Below are positions 40,366-51,489 of a stretch of 64,000 nucleotides of DNA, in pieces. The stretch covers positions 3,663,001-3,727,000 of the forward strand of contig JANTQA010000070.1 of NCBI GenBank assembly GCA_027625915.1, written 5' to 3'. A program made the translations under genes and the position numbers. The stretch is from Anaeramoeba flamelloides (Eukaryota; Metamonada; Anaeramoebidae). The notes under the pieces are model-generated. The model was not told the DNA's origin. It did not search any database and saw only the letters and a program-made list of their open reading frames with translations. How positions within the stretch are numbered: position 1 is the first letter of the stretch; the number at the start of each line of letters is the position of its first letter.

Positions 40366-41673
40366 TTAATTGTTGATTTTCGTTGTACTAGTTATGAAAC
40401 CATAGCCGATTGTAAATCTTGAATCGCGCAAGATAATTCTACCAAGTGGGGGGTACTCTTCAAAAGTTTCGAAACATATTTGGCGTAGGGGTTTGAAAAC
40501 GACAATGGCACTATCACCCTTTTTTAGGGACTCGGGGTTCTGGATCTCTTTTTCGTCTGCATTATTTGGATTAAACTTTAAAAGAATTTTTTCAATTCTA
40601 CAGGGACAATGAGCAACACTGCAAAAAACGTTTGGGAAGTAACCGGCTTTGATTTCTGTAGGATGATAAATTACATTAATTTGTGCTGTGAATTGAGTAG
40701 TATAACGAGGAGGATCATTTTCTAGATCTCCAATAACCATCCCTTTTTTAATTTTGCTTTTTAAGATCCCCTTTGTACATATTCCTATAAAGTCTCCCGC
40801 CACACCCGTTTGATGGATAGCAAAAAAGCGTTCAATGGACATTACAGGGGATGTAAGTTTGGTGGGGAATATGCTAATGGTTTGATGTCTTTTAATCATT
40901 CCAGTTTCAACCTTGCCAATTGAAACTGTGCCAATTCCACTAATTTTGAAAACATCCGCAATTGCCATACGAAGCGGTAGCTCTATAAGCCTTTTGGGGA
41001 TTTTTAATTCCTCGATCACAGACAGAAATGTTTTTCCTTTGTACCACTCCATATTGGGTGACAGACTAACCAAGTTTTCTCCTTTCCAACCAGAGACTGG
41101 AATAAAGGGGATCTTGTTTGTGTAAAAGCCAAGACGATCTAAAATTTTGCCCGTTTGATTTTTGATTTCCATGAGTCTTGTTTCAGAATAGTTTACGGTC
41201 GTGTCGTCCATCTTGTTGACAAGAACAATTATTTTCTCGATGCCCAAGCCTCGTGCTATCAGGAGGTGCTCTCTTGTTTGTCCATCCTTGGCAACACCCT
41301 TTTCAAACTCTGACTCTGATGCTGAAACAACCAAAACTGCAACGTCTGCCTGAGATGCACCATAGATAAAGTTCTTCATAAAATCAGGATGCCCGGGCAC
41401 ATTGATCAAGTTCAAATTCATCTTTTGTGTATTCACGCCCTGATTGGAGGGCTTTATTGTGATGCCCTTTTCCCTTTCTGTTTTTAGTCTGTCTATTACC
41501 CATGCATATTTATAGGTGCCTCTTCCAACTTCTGAGCTTTCTTTTTCGAACTTGTCAATTCTACGCTTATCGAACCATCCAGCCTTGTAAACAAAATGAC
41601 CCAGAATTGTAGATTTCCCACTGTTAAAGTGGCCGAGAAAAACAACGTTTAGGCTTGGTTTTTGTTTGTTCAT
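40366..41673 (-). CDS. Divergent elongation factor 1-alpha paralogue
   Basis: Translational GTPase of the EF-1alpha/Hbs1/eRF3 group, 435 residues, slightly short for EF-1alpha. From Met 41673 it has G1 GHFNSGKST, then EREKGITIKPSNQG (switch I), G3 NVPGHPDFMKNF, SASESEFEKGVAKDGQTREH, NKMD and the SGWKGENL G5 region, then domains II and III ending RFTIGYGFI. Compared with EF-1alpha, GHVDSGKST became GHFNSGKST and DAPGH became NVPGH, and switch I lacks the DIALWKFET motif. These changes suggest altered GTP hydrolysis or a paralogue with another role. The frame extends 41 codons upstream through a poly-Phe stretch from a T20 tract; I treat that as non-coding and start at the Met before NKQKPSLNVVF. 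An acceptor-like TTGACAG lies just upstream. Confidence 0.9.
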   Translation of the reverse strand: MNKQKPSLNVVFLGHFNSGKSTILGHFVYKAGWFDKRRIDKFEKESSEVGRGTYKYAWVIDRLKTEREKGITIKPSNQGVNTQKMNLNLINVPGHPDFMKNFIYGASQADVAVLVVSASESEFEKGVAKDGQTREHLLIARGLGIEKIIVLVNKMDDTTVNYSETRLMEIKNQTGKILDRLGFYTNKIPFIPVSGWKGENLVSLSPNMEWYKGKTFLSVIEELKIPKRLIELPLRMAIADVFKISGIGTVSIGKVETGMIKRHQTISIFPTKLTSPVMSIERFFAIHQTGVAGDFIGICTKGILKSKIKKGMVIGDLENDPPRYTTQFTAQINVIYHPTEIKAGYFPNVFCSVAHCPCRIEKILLKFNPNNADEKEIQNPESLKKGDSAIVVFKPLRQICFETFEEYPPLGRIILRDSRFTIGYGFITSTTKINN

Positions 41674-43490
41674 TGACACAAATGAAGTCACTGTCAAGAG
41701 AGCTAAAACAATAAAAAAAAAAAAAAAAAAAATGAAAGAATTTAGAAGGTTTTTTTTTGGTTTTTGCAAAAATGTTTTTTTTTTCCAATGAATCACTTTT
41801 CTTTTTCAGGGAACAAACTTGGATTTGGGTTACTAATGAAGAAAATTCGAAATATTTAATCCAAACTCAGGAGTTAACAATCTTTGATCGAAGATGAATT
41901 GGTTCTGTAGGAATTTTTATCATACCTTTAAATTTTCGATTTTGTGAAACTTTTACGAGATTTCGATGTTAAATTGGAAAAATTTTAACTTCATATTCAT
42001 TTCCTTTTTAAAAGAGAGTTTTTCAATTACCAACCTACTTTCTTAGGGCGCTTTTTTGTTATGGAAAAGTATGAAAAAAGAAAGTGAAAATTTATCCCAT
42101 TTATTATTCAAATACCAGTAAATTACAAATGAAACCATAATGGAGTCAAAGGGGTACAATTTTTATGAAGAATTTAGGTATTTAAACAGTTTGAATGGTG
42201 ATTTGAAGAAAAAATTTACAAAATAATAAAATTTAAATCCTTTTGTCGTTTTATGCTTTTTGTTTTTCTTTTTTTTAATGAGCGTATTTGTTTTACTTCT
42301 TTTCAAATTTTTAATTATTAAATCTTATTACAAGATCGACGTCAATTGGTAAAAAAACTATTCTAAGGTTATTGAAACTGTGGTAACGTTTAAAGAAAAA
42401 GGATAATGATTTTTACTGGTATTTTGAATTCATAAGAAACATTTTAATCTCATAATTTATTTTTAAGGCTGAATTCTGACTTTGCTTTCGATTGTAACAG
42501 TTCACCCAAAGTATACCATGAAAAAGAATAACAAAGTACCAAACATATAACCAAGACGATAAATTACAATCAATTTCTTGGAATTTTCTTTTTAAAAAGT
42601 AAGGAAAATTTTTTCATTTTTTACTCTCGTTTAATATACTACATTCAGAAAAGTTTAGGTACTGTTTCAAAATAAAAAGTTTGTTTCTTTTGTTATAGAA
42701 GACCCATAAATTAACCAAACAAAGAAATTGACAATAAACCCTAATTAAAATTTGGTATTAGCTTCTTAAAGTTCTATTATTCAAAAAGAAAAATCCGAAA
42801 AGAAAGGATCAAATTGAAAAATTTATATCAAAAAAATAGAGTAAATGTTTCGGAAAACAATTTATCAACAAAAAAAGAAAAAATTTTGAAAAAAATAAGA
42901 TAATTACTAAAAATTTCAAGTGAATTCCTTACTTAATTTAAATTTTACTCAAAATATTAAGGAGTTAACTTTCAAAATTGATTTGAACAGGGTATACAAT
43001 GTGATAGTAAATTGGATGTTTAATTTGGAACAAGAAGAAAAAAAGCTACTAAAACATTTTGAAACAAGGATTATAGTCTTTTTTAACGCTTTATTTTGAT
43101 CAATGTATTATTCAAATACAAGTTTTGGAATTTTCTGTTGATCTTCAATTTAAATTTCCAATGAAAAAATTTTTTTCTCAATATTTCTCTCAGAATTTCA
43201 ATCGAAAAAAGAAGGTATAAACTCAAAAAGTTATTAGAAATTCTATGTTTTAAATATAAATCAGAAAATTCAAATTTTTATAAATAAGAGATAGAAAACC
43301 TAAATTGTGAAGTAGATAATTAAAAATTATTTGTTATAAATCCAAACAAATTTCACTTCACGTGTATGAAAAAATAAAATGTAAAAACTATTGTTAAACA
43401 AAATTCAAATTCATTATCCTTTCATCACAAATAAAAAAATTAATTTACAATATAAAAAAAAATACAGAATTTCAAATTTACTGGGCATAT
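41674..43490. repeat. EF-1alpha paralogue upstream region, part of a dispersed duplicate
   Basis: Blocks here recur in reverse complement at 58.7-60.5 kb: GGTCTTCTATAACAAAAGAA with TTTTATTTTGAAACAG (42650-42790 against 58690-58840), and CTGGTATTTGAATAATAAAT with TTTTCACTT (42070-42130 against 60355-60420). Block order is conserved but spacing differs. No open frame of note. Confidence 0.5.
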
Positions 43491-43599
43491 TCTATTTGTT
43501 GTTGTAAGCTATACCTTCCTTTTTAAAAGTCGTTAGTTGAGAAAAATAGGTCTCTTTTGAGGTTAAAAAAATTTATATCGATATAGAGATAATTATTGT

Positions 43600-44835
43600 C
43601 AAAATAAACTTGGTGATATTTACTCGAAGAGAGAATAACCAATAGTTTTGAGAACACTCTACTCATCTAAAAAAACTCAAATATGAAAAAAAATAACTGA
43701 TGATAAATATTGAAAATGTCCGTCAAGTGTTGCTAAGTTCCTAGGTTCTCCATAATCCAAAAGAATTGAGTAAAATCTTTAATTTTTCTCTCATCTATTG
43801 AATTCTGAAAAAACTAAAGAAAGAGTACCCTAAAGTGTTGTATAGTGCTGTAAAGTGCCTAGTTTTTCAAGAATTCAAAAGAATAAAGTAAAATCTTCGA
43901 TTTAACCCATTTTTTTTTAAATTCTGGAAAACCTAAGTTCGTTTTTTTTTTTTAATTTTTGTATAAAAAGAAAATTAAATCTATTTCCTTAACAATACAA
44001 AAAGCTAAAAAAAAAAAACCAAAGGAACTTTTCTTGAGGTTTTCTGTTTTATCTGTAAAATCAATACATTTTACAAATAAAATACAGCCAGTTCCACTTT
44101 TAATGTACAAACTTTCAACGACATTTATGGCACAAAAAAAATCTCACATTAAAGCATTTTTTTTGGATTTTTTTTTATGACAATTTATATTATTAGAATA
44201 TAAATTTTGTACCTTAATTTAAGATTATTTTTTGCACCTTAAAAGTGGAGATGACTGTAGAAAACCTTAAAAAAACCTAGAAAACTTAACAAATAAACAG
44301 AAAACTCAAGAAAATCCAACAGCTGTTTTCCAGAATTAATAAGAATAGAGAAAAATCAAATATTTTGTTCAATTATTTTAAATTCTGTAAAAGCTAACGG
44401 CCTTTTTTTGAGGTTTTTGAGATTAATCGAAAATTTCAAAAATTTTCTTTTTATTTCAAAAATAAAAAAAAACCTAAAGGATCAATCCAAAAAAAAAAAT
44501 ATTTTTTTTCAAATTTAATTCAATAATTAAATCTTAAATATTCCAAATAACTGAATACCCATTTGAAAGATATTAATAAAATTTAAAATAATTTTAAAAT
44601 CTAATAAAATATCCACTTCATGGAAAAAAAATTCAAATTTTTTACTTTATTAAATTTAAAAAAATCTTAATAGAACCTCGAAAAATGAATTTTCTAACTT
44701 AAATTGTAAAATCTCTTGTAAATAATTTTTGATCAAAGATCTTTTATTAATCAACATTGCTTATAATAAGTGAAGTTATTAAAAAGTGTAAAATGAGTAA
44801 AGGTTTAATCTTTTTATAAAAAAATTTTTAGGATA
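43600..44835 (+). repeat. Composite repeat, copy 2, interrupted by a MITE
   Basis: Same modules as 37080-37965: ACACTCTACTCATCTAAAAA at 43650, GTGCCTAG at 43856, the foldback module at about 43900-44480, then ATTCCAAATAACTGAATACC through TAAAAAGTGTAAAATGAG. MITE copy 7 sits inside the foldback module and separates its two halves. Confidence 0.68.
44085..44257. mobile_element. Palindromic MITE, copy 7 (nested)
   Basis: Starts CAGCCAGTTCCACTTTTAAT after TA (44083-44084) and ends AAGTGGAGATGACTG followed by TA. It is shortened internally relative to copy 1 and inserted in the composite repeat. Confidence 0.85.
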
Positions 44836-45700
44836 GTGATTTACAAAAGTTATTACTTAATAGTATCTGTTTTATTTTTGATGAAATGTAATAATTTATA
44901 TTTCTTGATATATAAGAAAAGTAGAAAAGTTTATTAAATAAGATAATGATTACAATAAACAGTCTTGTCTTCAATGATGATAGAGTGTCATCATGAGCCC
45001 TTAAGTTTTTTTTTTTCAAGAATTCAAAAGAATCTGAAAAAATCACAATTTTATCAAAAAAAAAACCTAAAACCATTTCTTAAATTATTTTTACCTTTGT
45101 GTAAATAAATTACCAGATATACAAGTAATATAATTTATTTGTAATATATTTTATTTTGAAAAAAAGATTAATTCATGAAAATACACCATTGATAATTTGC
45201 TCTTTTATTTAATTAACCCAAGAAAATAAACATTAAATATCTTCAAAAAAATTTTCTTTAAATGAATTTTTAACTCATCTATTTTTATCCAAAGATAGCA
45301 GAACACATATTTAAGATCAATTTTAATAAATCTGATAAATACCCCCCCCCATTTTACTTTTTATAAATATTAACTTTTTAAAAAGAATTCATTTTTTAAT
45401 ATTAATTTTTCGTACAAATATCTAATTTTCCAGTTAAAATTAAACGGATTTAATAATAAAAATACAAATTTAAAAAACATTTTTATTTGAAGGAATCTCT
45501 CTTTTATTAATTTATAAGAAATCAGATGAAAAATAACCTTTCAAATGCTAAATATATTTGAAAAATATCAGAAAAATCAATAAAATATTTTATTCTTGAG
45601 AATCAGAAAAAATAGATAAATACTTTATTTTCAAGAATTTATACAAATTCTTGAAATTTAAAAGACCAATTAATATTTTTTTTTCAATTATTAGTGGTAT
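44836..45700. other. AT-rich intergenic DNA
   Basis: A short piece of the foldback family lies at 45000-45070 (TTCAAGAATTCAAAAGAAT, AAAACCTAAAACC). A C10 run occurs near 45343. No gene seen. Confidence 0.45.
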
Positions 45701-45701
45701 A

Positions 45702-45946
45702 CCCCCAATAAAAAAACTTTTTTTAAAACCATCTATATAACATTTTCATAACAAAAGTTCCCATACAATGAGTATTTTTTTAAATATTTTTTGAAAAAAA
45801 TATTCTTTTAATGTCGGTTTAAAAGATGTTACAAATATATATAACACATTTAATATCAAATATTTCTGTTATAAAAGTTTTCATTATAAAATTTTATAAC
45901 ATTTTAAATTCTAATAAAATGTTATAAAAAACTTTTTTTATTAGGG
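45702..45946. mobile_element. MITE of the CCCTAATAAAAAAAGTTTT family, copy 1
   Basis: Termini CCCCAATAAAAAAACTTTTT and AAACTTTTTTTATTAGGG are inverted copies. The interior carries ATATAACATTTTCATAAC and its complements. It pairs with a second copy at 61120-61378 in opposite orientation. Confidence 0.72.
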
Positions 45947-46592
45947 ACAAAACAAATTTTTTTTTGTTAAAAGAACTGATTTGATCATGGTTATTAATAA
46001 TTATTTTTAAGTATTTTGAAACAAATTAAATAAATTTCAATCAAAAATTCTAAAAAATTGAGAAATAAATGTAAAATCCTTGGATAATTCTGATATTTTG
46101 ATCATTATCAACTTTCTTAATAATTATAGTATTTTATGAATTATTAATTGAAAAAATCTAATTAAAAAATATTCCTTTTGGTATTAAGTTGAATTTAACA
46201 GGTTTTTGAAAAAAGTATTTTGGGAGAATTATTAATTCGATTCTTTTGTTCCTTTTCTCATATTTTTTTTTCTTTTTTAATTTTTGTTTTCATTTGTTTT
46301 TTTATACTTTTTTTAAGCAAAAGATTATGTTGAAAAAAATAGATCATCAAAAAGACAAATAATCACTCATAAAATTTATACTATATAACCCCGTTTAAAA
46401 TGAATTTAATTATTAGCAAAAAATCTTCTTGTAATTCAACTTTTTTTCAGTTAAAGTTCAGTAATAAAACATCTATTATGTCCATTTCAATTATTATTAC
46501 TTGCTTTTTTTAGGTTTTAAGTTTTATTATATTGATTTTTGTAATCTCAGGTTTTTATATATTTATTGAAGAATTAAAATATAATTAAATAA
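45947..46592. other. AT-rich intergenic DNA
   Basis: No open frame or recognised repeat. Confidence 0.4.
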
Positions 46593-47170
46593 GCTATTTC
46601 CAAAAAAGTGGGGAAAATTTATTTTAAACTATATTTATTGAACTCAATCTTTAAAAAAGTATTTGAATACCCACAAGAATTAGCTACATTTTCTTGATTA
46701 TTAATAATAATTCAATTTTTTTATAACTATTATATTACATAAATATCATATATTAAATTTTTTGATCTGGATTTTATCTGATATTTTTTTGGGTTAAAAT
46801 TTCTATTTATTGTTTTCTTTTTTATTGAAAAATATCATATTCACAACTTCTTTAATCTCAAAAAATTTTCAAATAGAATTAAAAAAGTAACTGTTATTGG
46901 TTGTATAAACAATAATTTGTACCCTTTTTATATTTCAAGTTTTTTATTGAAATTCCAGCTACTTTCTTTTCAACAAAATAAGTGATTTTTTTTCTTTCAT
47001 CTTTTGTTAATAATTTAACCAATGTATTTTGAATAGATACTTTAGTTATTGACCCAATCGATATTAATATTAAACTTAATTTGGTATTTTCAATTAACGA
47101 ATAGATTCCCTCACAAATATGATTTATTATTAAATATCAAAAAAAAATTCCCACTTTTTTGGAAATACCT
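46593..47170. mobile_element. Foldback element with GGTATTTCCAAAAAAGTGGG termini
   Basis: The left end GCTATTTCCAAAAAAGTGGG and the right end CCCACTTTTTTGGAAATACC are inverted copies. Weaker complementarity continues inwards (TTATTTTAAACTATATTTAT). Interior 540 bp non-coding. Single copy in this window. Confidence 0.6.
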
Positions 47171-47956
47171 TCTTTTTTTATTAATAAAATTTGTTAATTA
47201 TATCTTTAATATTTGAAATATATATATATTACAGATATTTTAACTTTTAAAGTATTATTCCCAGTTTTAAAGCAAAATATGGACTTTTTTTAAGAATCTC
47301 CTTTTTTTAAAAAAAACCAATTTATAAAAGATTATTTGAAATGTAAAAATTATTACTATTCAAACCAGATAAAATAATTCGTTTATACCTATTACTTCAG
47401 GATATCCCAAAAAATGAAAAAAAATAAAAATAGCAATTTTTTGCTTTTATACTAGAAATAGAACTTTAAAGAACAAATTTTAACTACAAATTTGATAAAC
47501 AAGAAAATGACCAAAATAAAGTAAAACATTTTGGAATTATTTTTTCTTGAATTATTTTATAATTAACGAAAATTTTTTACTTTTATTGGTGTTTAAATTT
47601 CTGGTTAAATTTTTCAACATAAAAGTTCAGCTGGTTGGAATGTTATTACTTATACATTCGGTAAAAAGGTGAAATATAGAATAATATAAAAACAATTTGT
47701 GATTGGGGACATTAAAAGAACCCGAAAACAAAAAGATTAATTAATTCAAAGTAGAAATAAATCAACACCAACGAACAATTTGTTATATTAAATTCAATCA
47801 AATCAACAAAACTCAATTTAAATCATCTTTAGTATCAAAATCTAATTGGTCATTTTGAAGATCCTCAAAAACTGAAAAATTTCAACAAATGTTATATAAC
47901 TGATCAACCAACGAAAAATCCATCATAAAAAACTGTTATATATATATATATATATA
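47171..47956. other. AT-rich intergenic DNA
   Basis: No gene seen. A (TA)n run at 47937-47959 forms the tail of the adjacent LINE fragment. Confidence 0.45.
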
Positions 47957-48300
47957 TATTATTTAAGGGAGGAGTTATTGACCCCTCTTATTTACCCAAA
48001 TTTCTAAATTTTTATTTAAGAATTTAATTAAATACTCAAAAATAAGTTTATTGCCCACTAAGGCTAATAAGTAGTTTGAATCCTTTTTTATAATAATATT
48101 AGAAATATTATTATTATTAAATATATTCGATATATTAATTTTTTTTAATTCAGATATCCAGATTTTGCGATAATTTTCATAGGTTGAGCAGTTCCATATA
48201 AATAGGCTGAGCGGTTCCATAGAAAAAAAAACTGTATATTTGTCAAATCCCCCATTTTGTCTGTATTCATACATTGTTTCTTCCAATTAAAAGATTATAC
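47957..48300 (-). mobile_element. LINE 3' fragment with (TA)n tail
   Basis: The minus strand reads FIWNCSTYENYRKIWISEL, then NISNIFNNNNISNII and LALVGNKLIFE, matching the 3' domain of the LINE at 2366-2683. A 30-bp stretch including GAGC(A/G)GTTCCAT is duplicated internally near 48185-48220. The 3' terminus CTCCCTTAAATAA is followed by (AT)n. Confidence 0.75.
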
Positions 48301-49624
48301 TATTAATTTTTTTAAGGTTCTCAATCAAAAAAAATGTTTTAACTTTTTTTCCAAATTTTTATTGTTTAAAATTTCATAAAATTTAATCATGAATTATTGA
48401 AAAAAATAAAGTATTAATTTTTTATCGACTCAAAGACTCAAATATGTGCTTTATTTCCCCTTTAGTTTTAAAATTAGAATAAATTTACAAAGTAATTTGT
48501 TCATACCAACATTTAAAATTTTCTAAAAGTGAGAGATCATCAAAATAAAAATCAAAAAGTTTTTCAATTTTTTGTTTACAAGATCTAAAAATCCAAAACA
48601 AAAAGGAATTCAGATCTTTTTACTGAAAATTTAATTGTGAAAAAATGAAGTCTTTAAAAAAGGCCAACTCATTTCTCCAAAGTTGACAAAAAAATTTACT
48701 TATTAAGTTTAATTCAACCATTGCAAAAGTGGTACATGTGCCAAAATTGATATCTTTATATTTTGAGTTTTTTTACTAATATGTCATTTTTCCAAAAATA
48801 TAAAACTTTTAAAAAGCGACAACATAAAGAATAGATTTCTTGCCAAAAAAAATTGATGTTTCTAATCACAAAAAATTCAATTCAATAATTGAATAAAAAT
48901 GTTTGAAGCTTCTACAGAAAATAAAAAAAAATTTTGAGAAATCGTAAAAAAAAACCAACCCCAAACATTTCTATTCATTTAATAAATTGATTGTTTTGCT
49001 ATTAAATACCTTATATTTTTTGACAAGAAACCTGTCCCTAATGGGGTCATCTTACGAGTTTTATTGTGTTTGGAAAAAAAAACAAATTTAGTAAAATAAC
49101 TCAAAATATTAAGATCTCATTTTTCGCACATTTTACTCTATTTCGTTTGTGGAAAAAAAATAAATAAAAGTTACTAGTCCCTTAAATATCTTGAAGTGAA
49201 GTAAATTAAAACTATTCTACAAAATACAATTGATCTAAATCCCTTTGGAAACAAACAATAAAAGTCTGAAATTCAAAAACAATCAAAAGAGAATAGATTT
49301 CTTTTCAGTATTATTTCACAATCACTTTACTTGAAAAATACATTGAAAGGATCATTGGTAATCTTCTCATTTTGATATTTCACCTTTATTACATCTGTTA
49401 CCATCAAATTTAAAGAACTAAACTGTCAAATCGAAGAAAAAATTGGGAAAATAGAAATACTTCTTTTCCAAAACACAAATATTGGGTTCCTCAAAAAAAA
49501 ATGTAATGTCACCCGAAAATGTTTTTCAAAATACCCTCCCAATTGGCTAATTAATGGTGATTGTCACCGGCTCTTATTCAGACAGGAAAAAAATTATTTT
49601 TTTTACTTTATCTTATTTGGATTA
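48301..49624. other. Intergenic region upstream of the Lys-rich ORF
   Basis: No gene or named repeat recognised. 49010-49060 is somewhat less AT-rich (AAACCTGTCCCTAATGGGGT, a possible small hairpin). Confidence 0.4.
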
Positions 49625-50221
49625 ATGTTTTCATTTCTGAACCAATCTCCAAAAGATCAATTTGATTTGATCAACAATGAAAAACCAAAAGAAAAGCTCT
49701 TGTGTCAAAAAAAGAAATCAAAAATAAAGGTTTTAGGGAATTCTCCAAACCAAATAAAGAGACCAAATAAAAAAAACTCGAGAAAAAAATTCAAGTCTTC
49801 ACCAAAGAAAAAAAAAAAAAATCCAAAATTAACGGTAAGAAATAAAAAAATCAAAGATCAAGAAAATATTGCAAGATGTGATTACCAGAGCTCAAAAATT
49901 TGTCTTGGGAAATTGACTAAACATAATAAAAATGAAATTGTCTTATTTGGACAATCTTATGAAACTACCTTTGAAACTAAAGACACGAATCAAAGAAGAA
50001 CTCGAAGAAAGAAGAAGAAGAAAAAAAAAAAAAAAAGAGAAAAAAAAAAAAGGAAATCAGAAAAAGACAAAAAAAGGCCTCAAACAGAAAACATAAAACA
50101 GAAAAAAACAAAATTAATCAACCTGACAGAATCCCTTTCAAATCACCATTTTGATATCTTTTCATCAGGTAGCCCAAGTTGTTATTCAGAAACCAAGCAT
50201 TTAAAGAGGGAATATTTCTAA
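49625..50221 (+). CDS. Hypothetical Lys-rich protein, 198 residues
   Basis: ATG 49625 to TAA 50219-50221. The N-terminus MFSFLNQSPKDQFDLINNEK has normal composition. The middle is strongly basic (poly-Lys stretches at about residues 60-66 and 132-146), and the C-terminus is again ordinary (NLTESLSNHHFDIFSSGS). Multiple Lys-rich stretches would suit nuclear or nucleolar targeting. No known domain is recognised. A real ATG, a length well above chance and non-homopolymeric ends support a genuine gene, but the purine-rich A tract could also inflate a chance frame. Confidence 0.5.
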   Translation: MFSFLNQSPKDQFDLINNEKPKEKLLCQKKKSKIKVLGNSPNQIKRPNKKNSRKKFKSSPKKKKKNPKLTVRNKKIKDQENIARCDYQSSKICLGKLTKHNKNEIVLFGQSYETTFETKDTNQRRTRRKKKKKKKKKREKKKRKSEKDKKRPQTENIKQKKTKLINLTESLSNHHFDIFSSGSPSCYSETKHLKREYF

Positions 50222-50849
50222 TAATTTTGGAAAAAAAATTTTGTTTTTTCTAACATTCAAATATTTTTAAAAAAAGTAAAAAATAATTGTTCTTGACAAA
50301 CTTTGACCTTTTATTCAAAGAGCCAGCGTATTTTCAAAATAATCAAAAATAATCCTATTCCTCGATTCCTTCAGTATTATTGATTAACTATTTTATTAAT
50401 TAATAAAAAAAGTAGTAAATTATAAATAATCATGTGAATGATTTTTAAGATTTGTTTCTTTGATAAAATATATTGATTATAATTGAGAAAGAGGGATAAA
50501 TAATCTTGATTTATTTTATTTTATTTTTTATTTTATTTCTTTCTTGTTTTTTTTTTTAATATTATGTTTTTTTTTCTTTTTATAGATTTTTTTGTCTTAT
50601 CACAATTTTTTTTAAGAAAATTGAAATATAAAGGAACATTTTTTTTATTTCAATTTCACACAAATTACCACTTATAGTCTTTTGAAAAATTGTGAAAATA
50701 TTTAGTATCTAATTTTTTTTTGTGGATATTTTTTATATAATCCCTTTTATTTCTTTTGAGTGAAAGAAATATGATATGATATATAAACTAATATTAATTC
50801 AACAAGTTTTCTTTCATTTCTAGAACCACATAAAAAATCTTGTAATACC
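50222..50849. other. AT-rich intergenic DNA
   Basis: Contains a (TTTTA)n patch at about 50510-50540 and T runs. No gene seen. Confidence 0.45.
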
Positions 50850-51050
50850 ATTTTTTTTTTGGATATATTATTAAATTTATAATTTGGCCAAATTTAAAAA
50901 TCAGTCAAAGTAAATTTTTTCATATTTTTGAAGATTTTCTTGATTATTTTTATTGTTCTGAAAGTTTTTAATGTTTTTATAGGATTATGAGAGGAAAAAA
51001 TCAATAAGATTATTTTACGATTAGTTGTATTATATGACTTAAGGGATTAG
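50850..51050 (+). repeat. Direct repeat, copy 1
   Basis: Matches 52500-52690 in the same orientation (ATATTATTAAATTT, TTTTTTCATATTTTTGAA, TTCTTGATTATT, ATTGTTCTGAAA, GATTATGAGAG). Both copies lie next to LINE fragments. Confidence 0.6.
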
Positions 51051-51200
51051 CGTCACCATAGATTTCTCTATAATCAAAGTATGTTGTAATTGGGTGTAAA
51101 TGGTATTAGTGCACCATGGCTCAAATAGCTCTAAAAAATCTATTATAAATCTTATTGCACAATAAATTATTACATTTTTTACTAATGATCACAATTAAAA
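51050..51200 (-). mobile_element. LINE internal fragment
   Basis: The minus strand carries GCACTAATACCATTTACACC and CAATTACAACATACTTTGAT, homologous to 361-420 of the first LINE and to 52310-52430. Translated pieces LIPFTPNYNIL and LIPFTPQLQHIL correspond. Confidence 0.6.
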
Positions 51201-51489
51201 AATTTCATTTTGAAAATTTTTTTTTTAATTCCTTTTCCAAATCTAAAAATAAAAACCCAAAATACAGTATTCTGGTATTGAATAATTTAGATATAGAACT
51301 TCCAAAAGTAACTATTTTTAGAATTTTTGAATTTCAAAGATTAACTCAATAATCATCAACATAAAAGTACAAAGACTGATTAGTTTTGTTTGCTTTTGAT
51401 AAGTCTAATTTTAGCATCAATATATTTCCATGATTTGAGAAATAATTTGACAAAAAACTTTATTCGTTAATTATTTAATTTTTCAAAAT

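Noticed and set aside
41674-41796. 41-residue N-terminal extension of the EF-1alpha paralogue with a poly-Phe, membrane-like segment
   Set aside because: It is produced by a T/A homopolymer, ends next to an acceptor-like TTGACAG, and the conserved protein starts cleanly at the Met at 41673.
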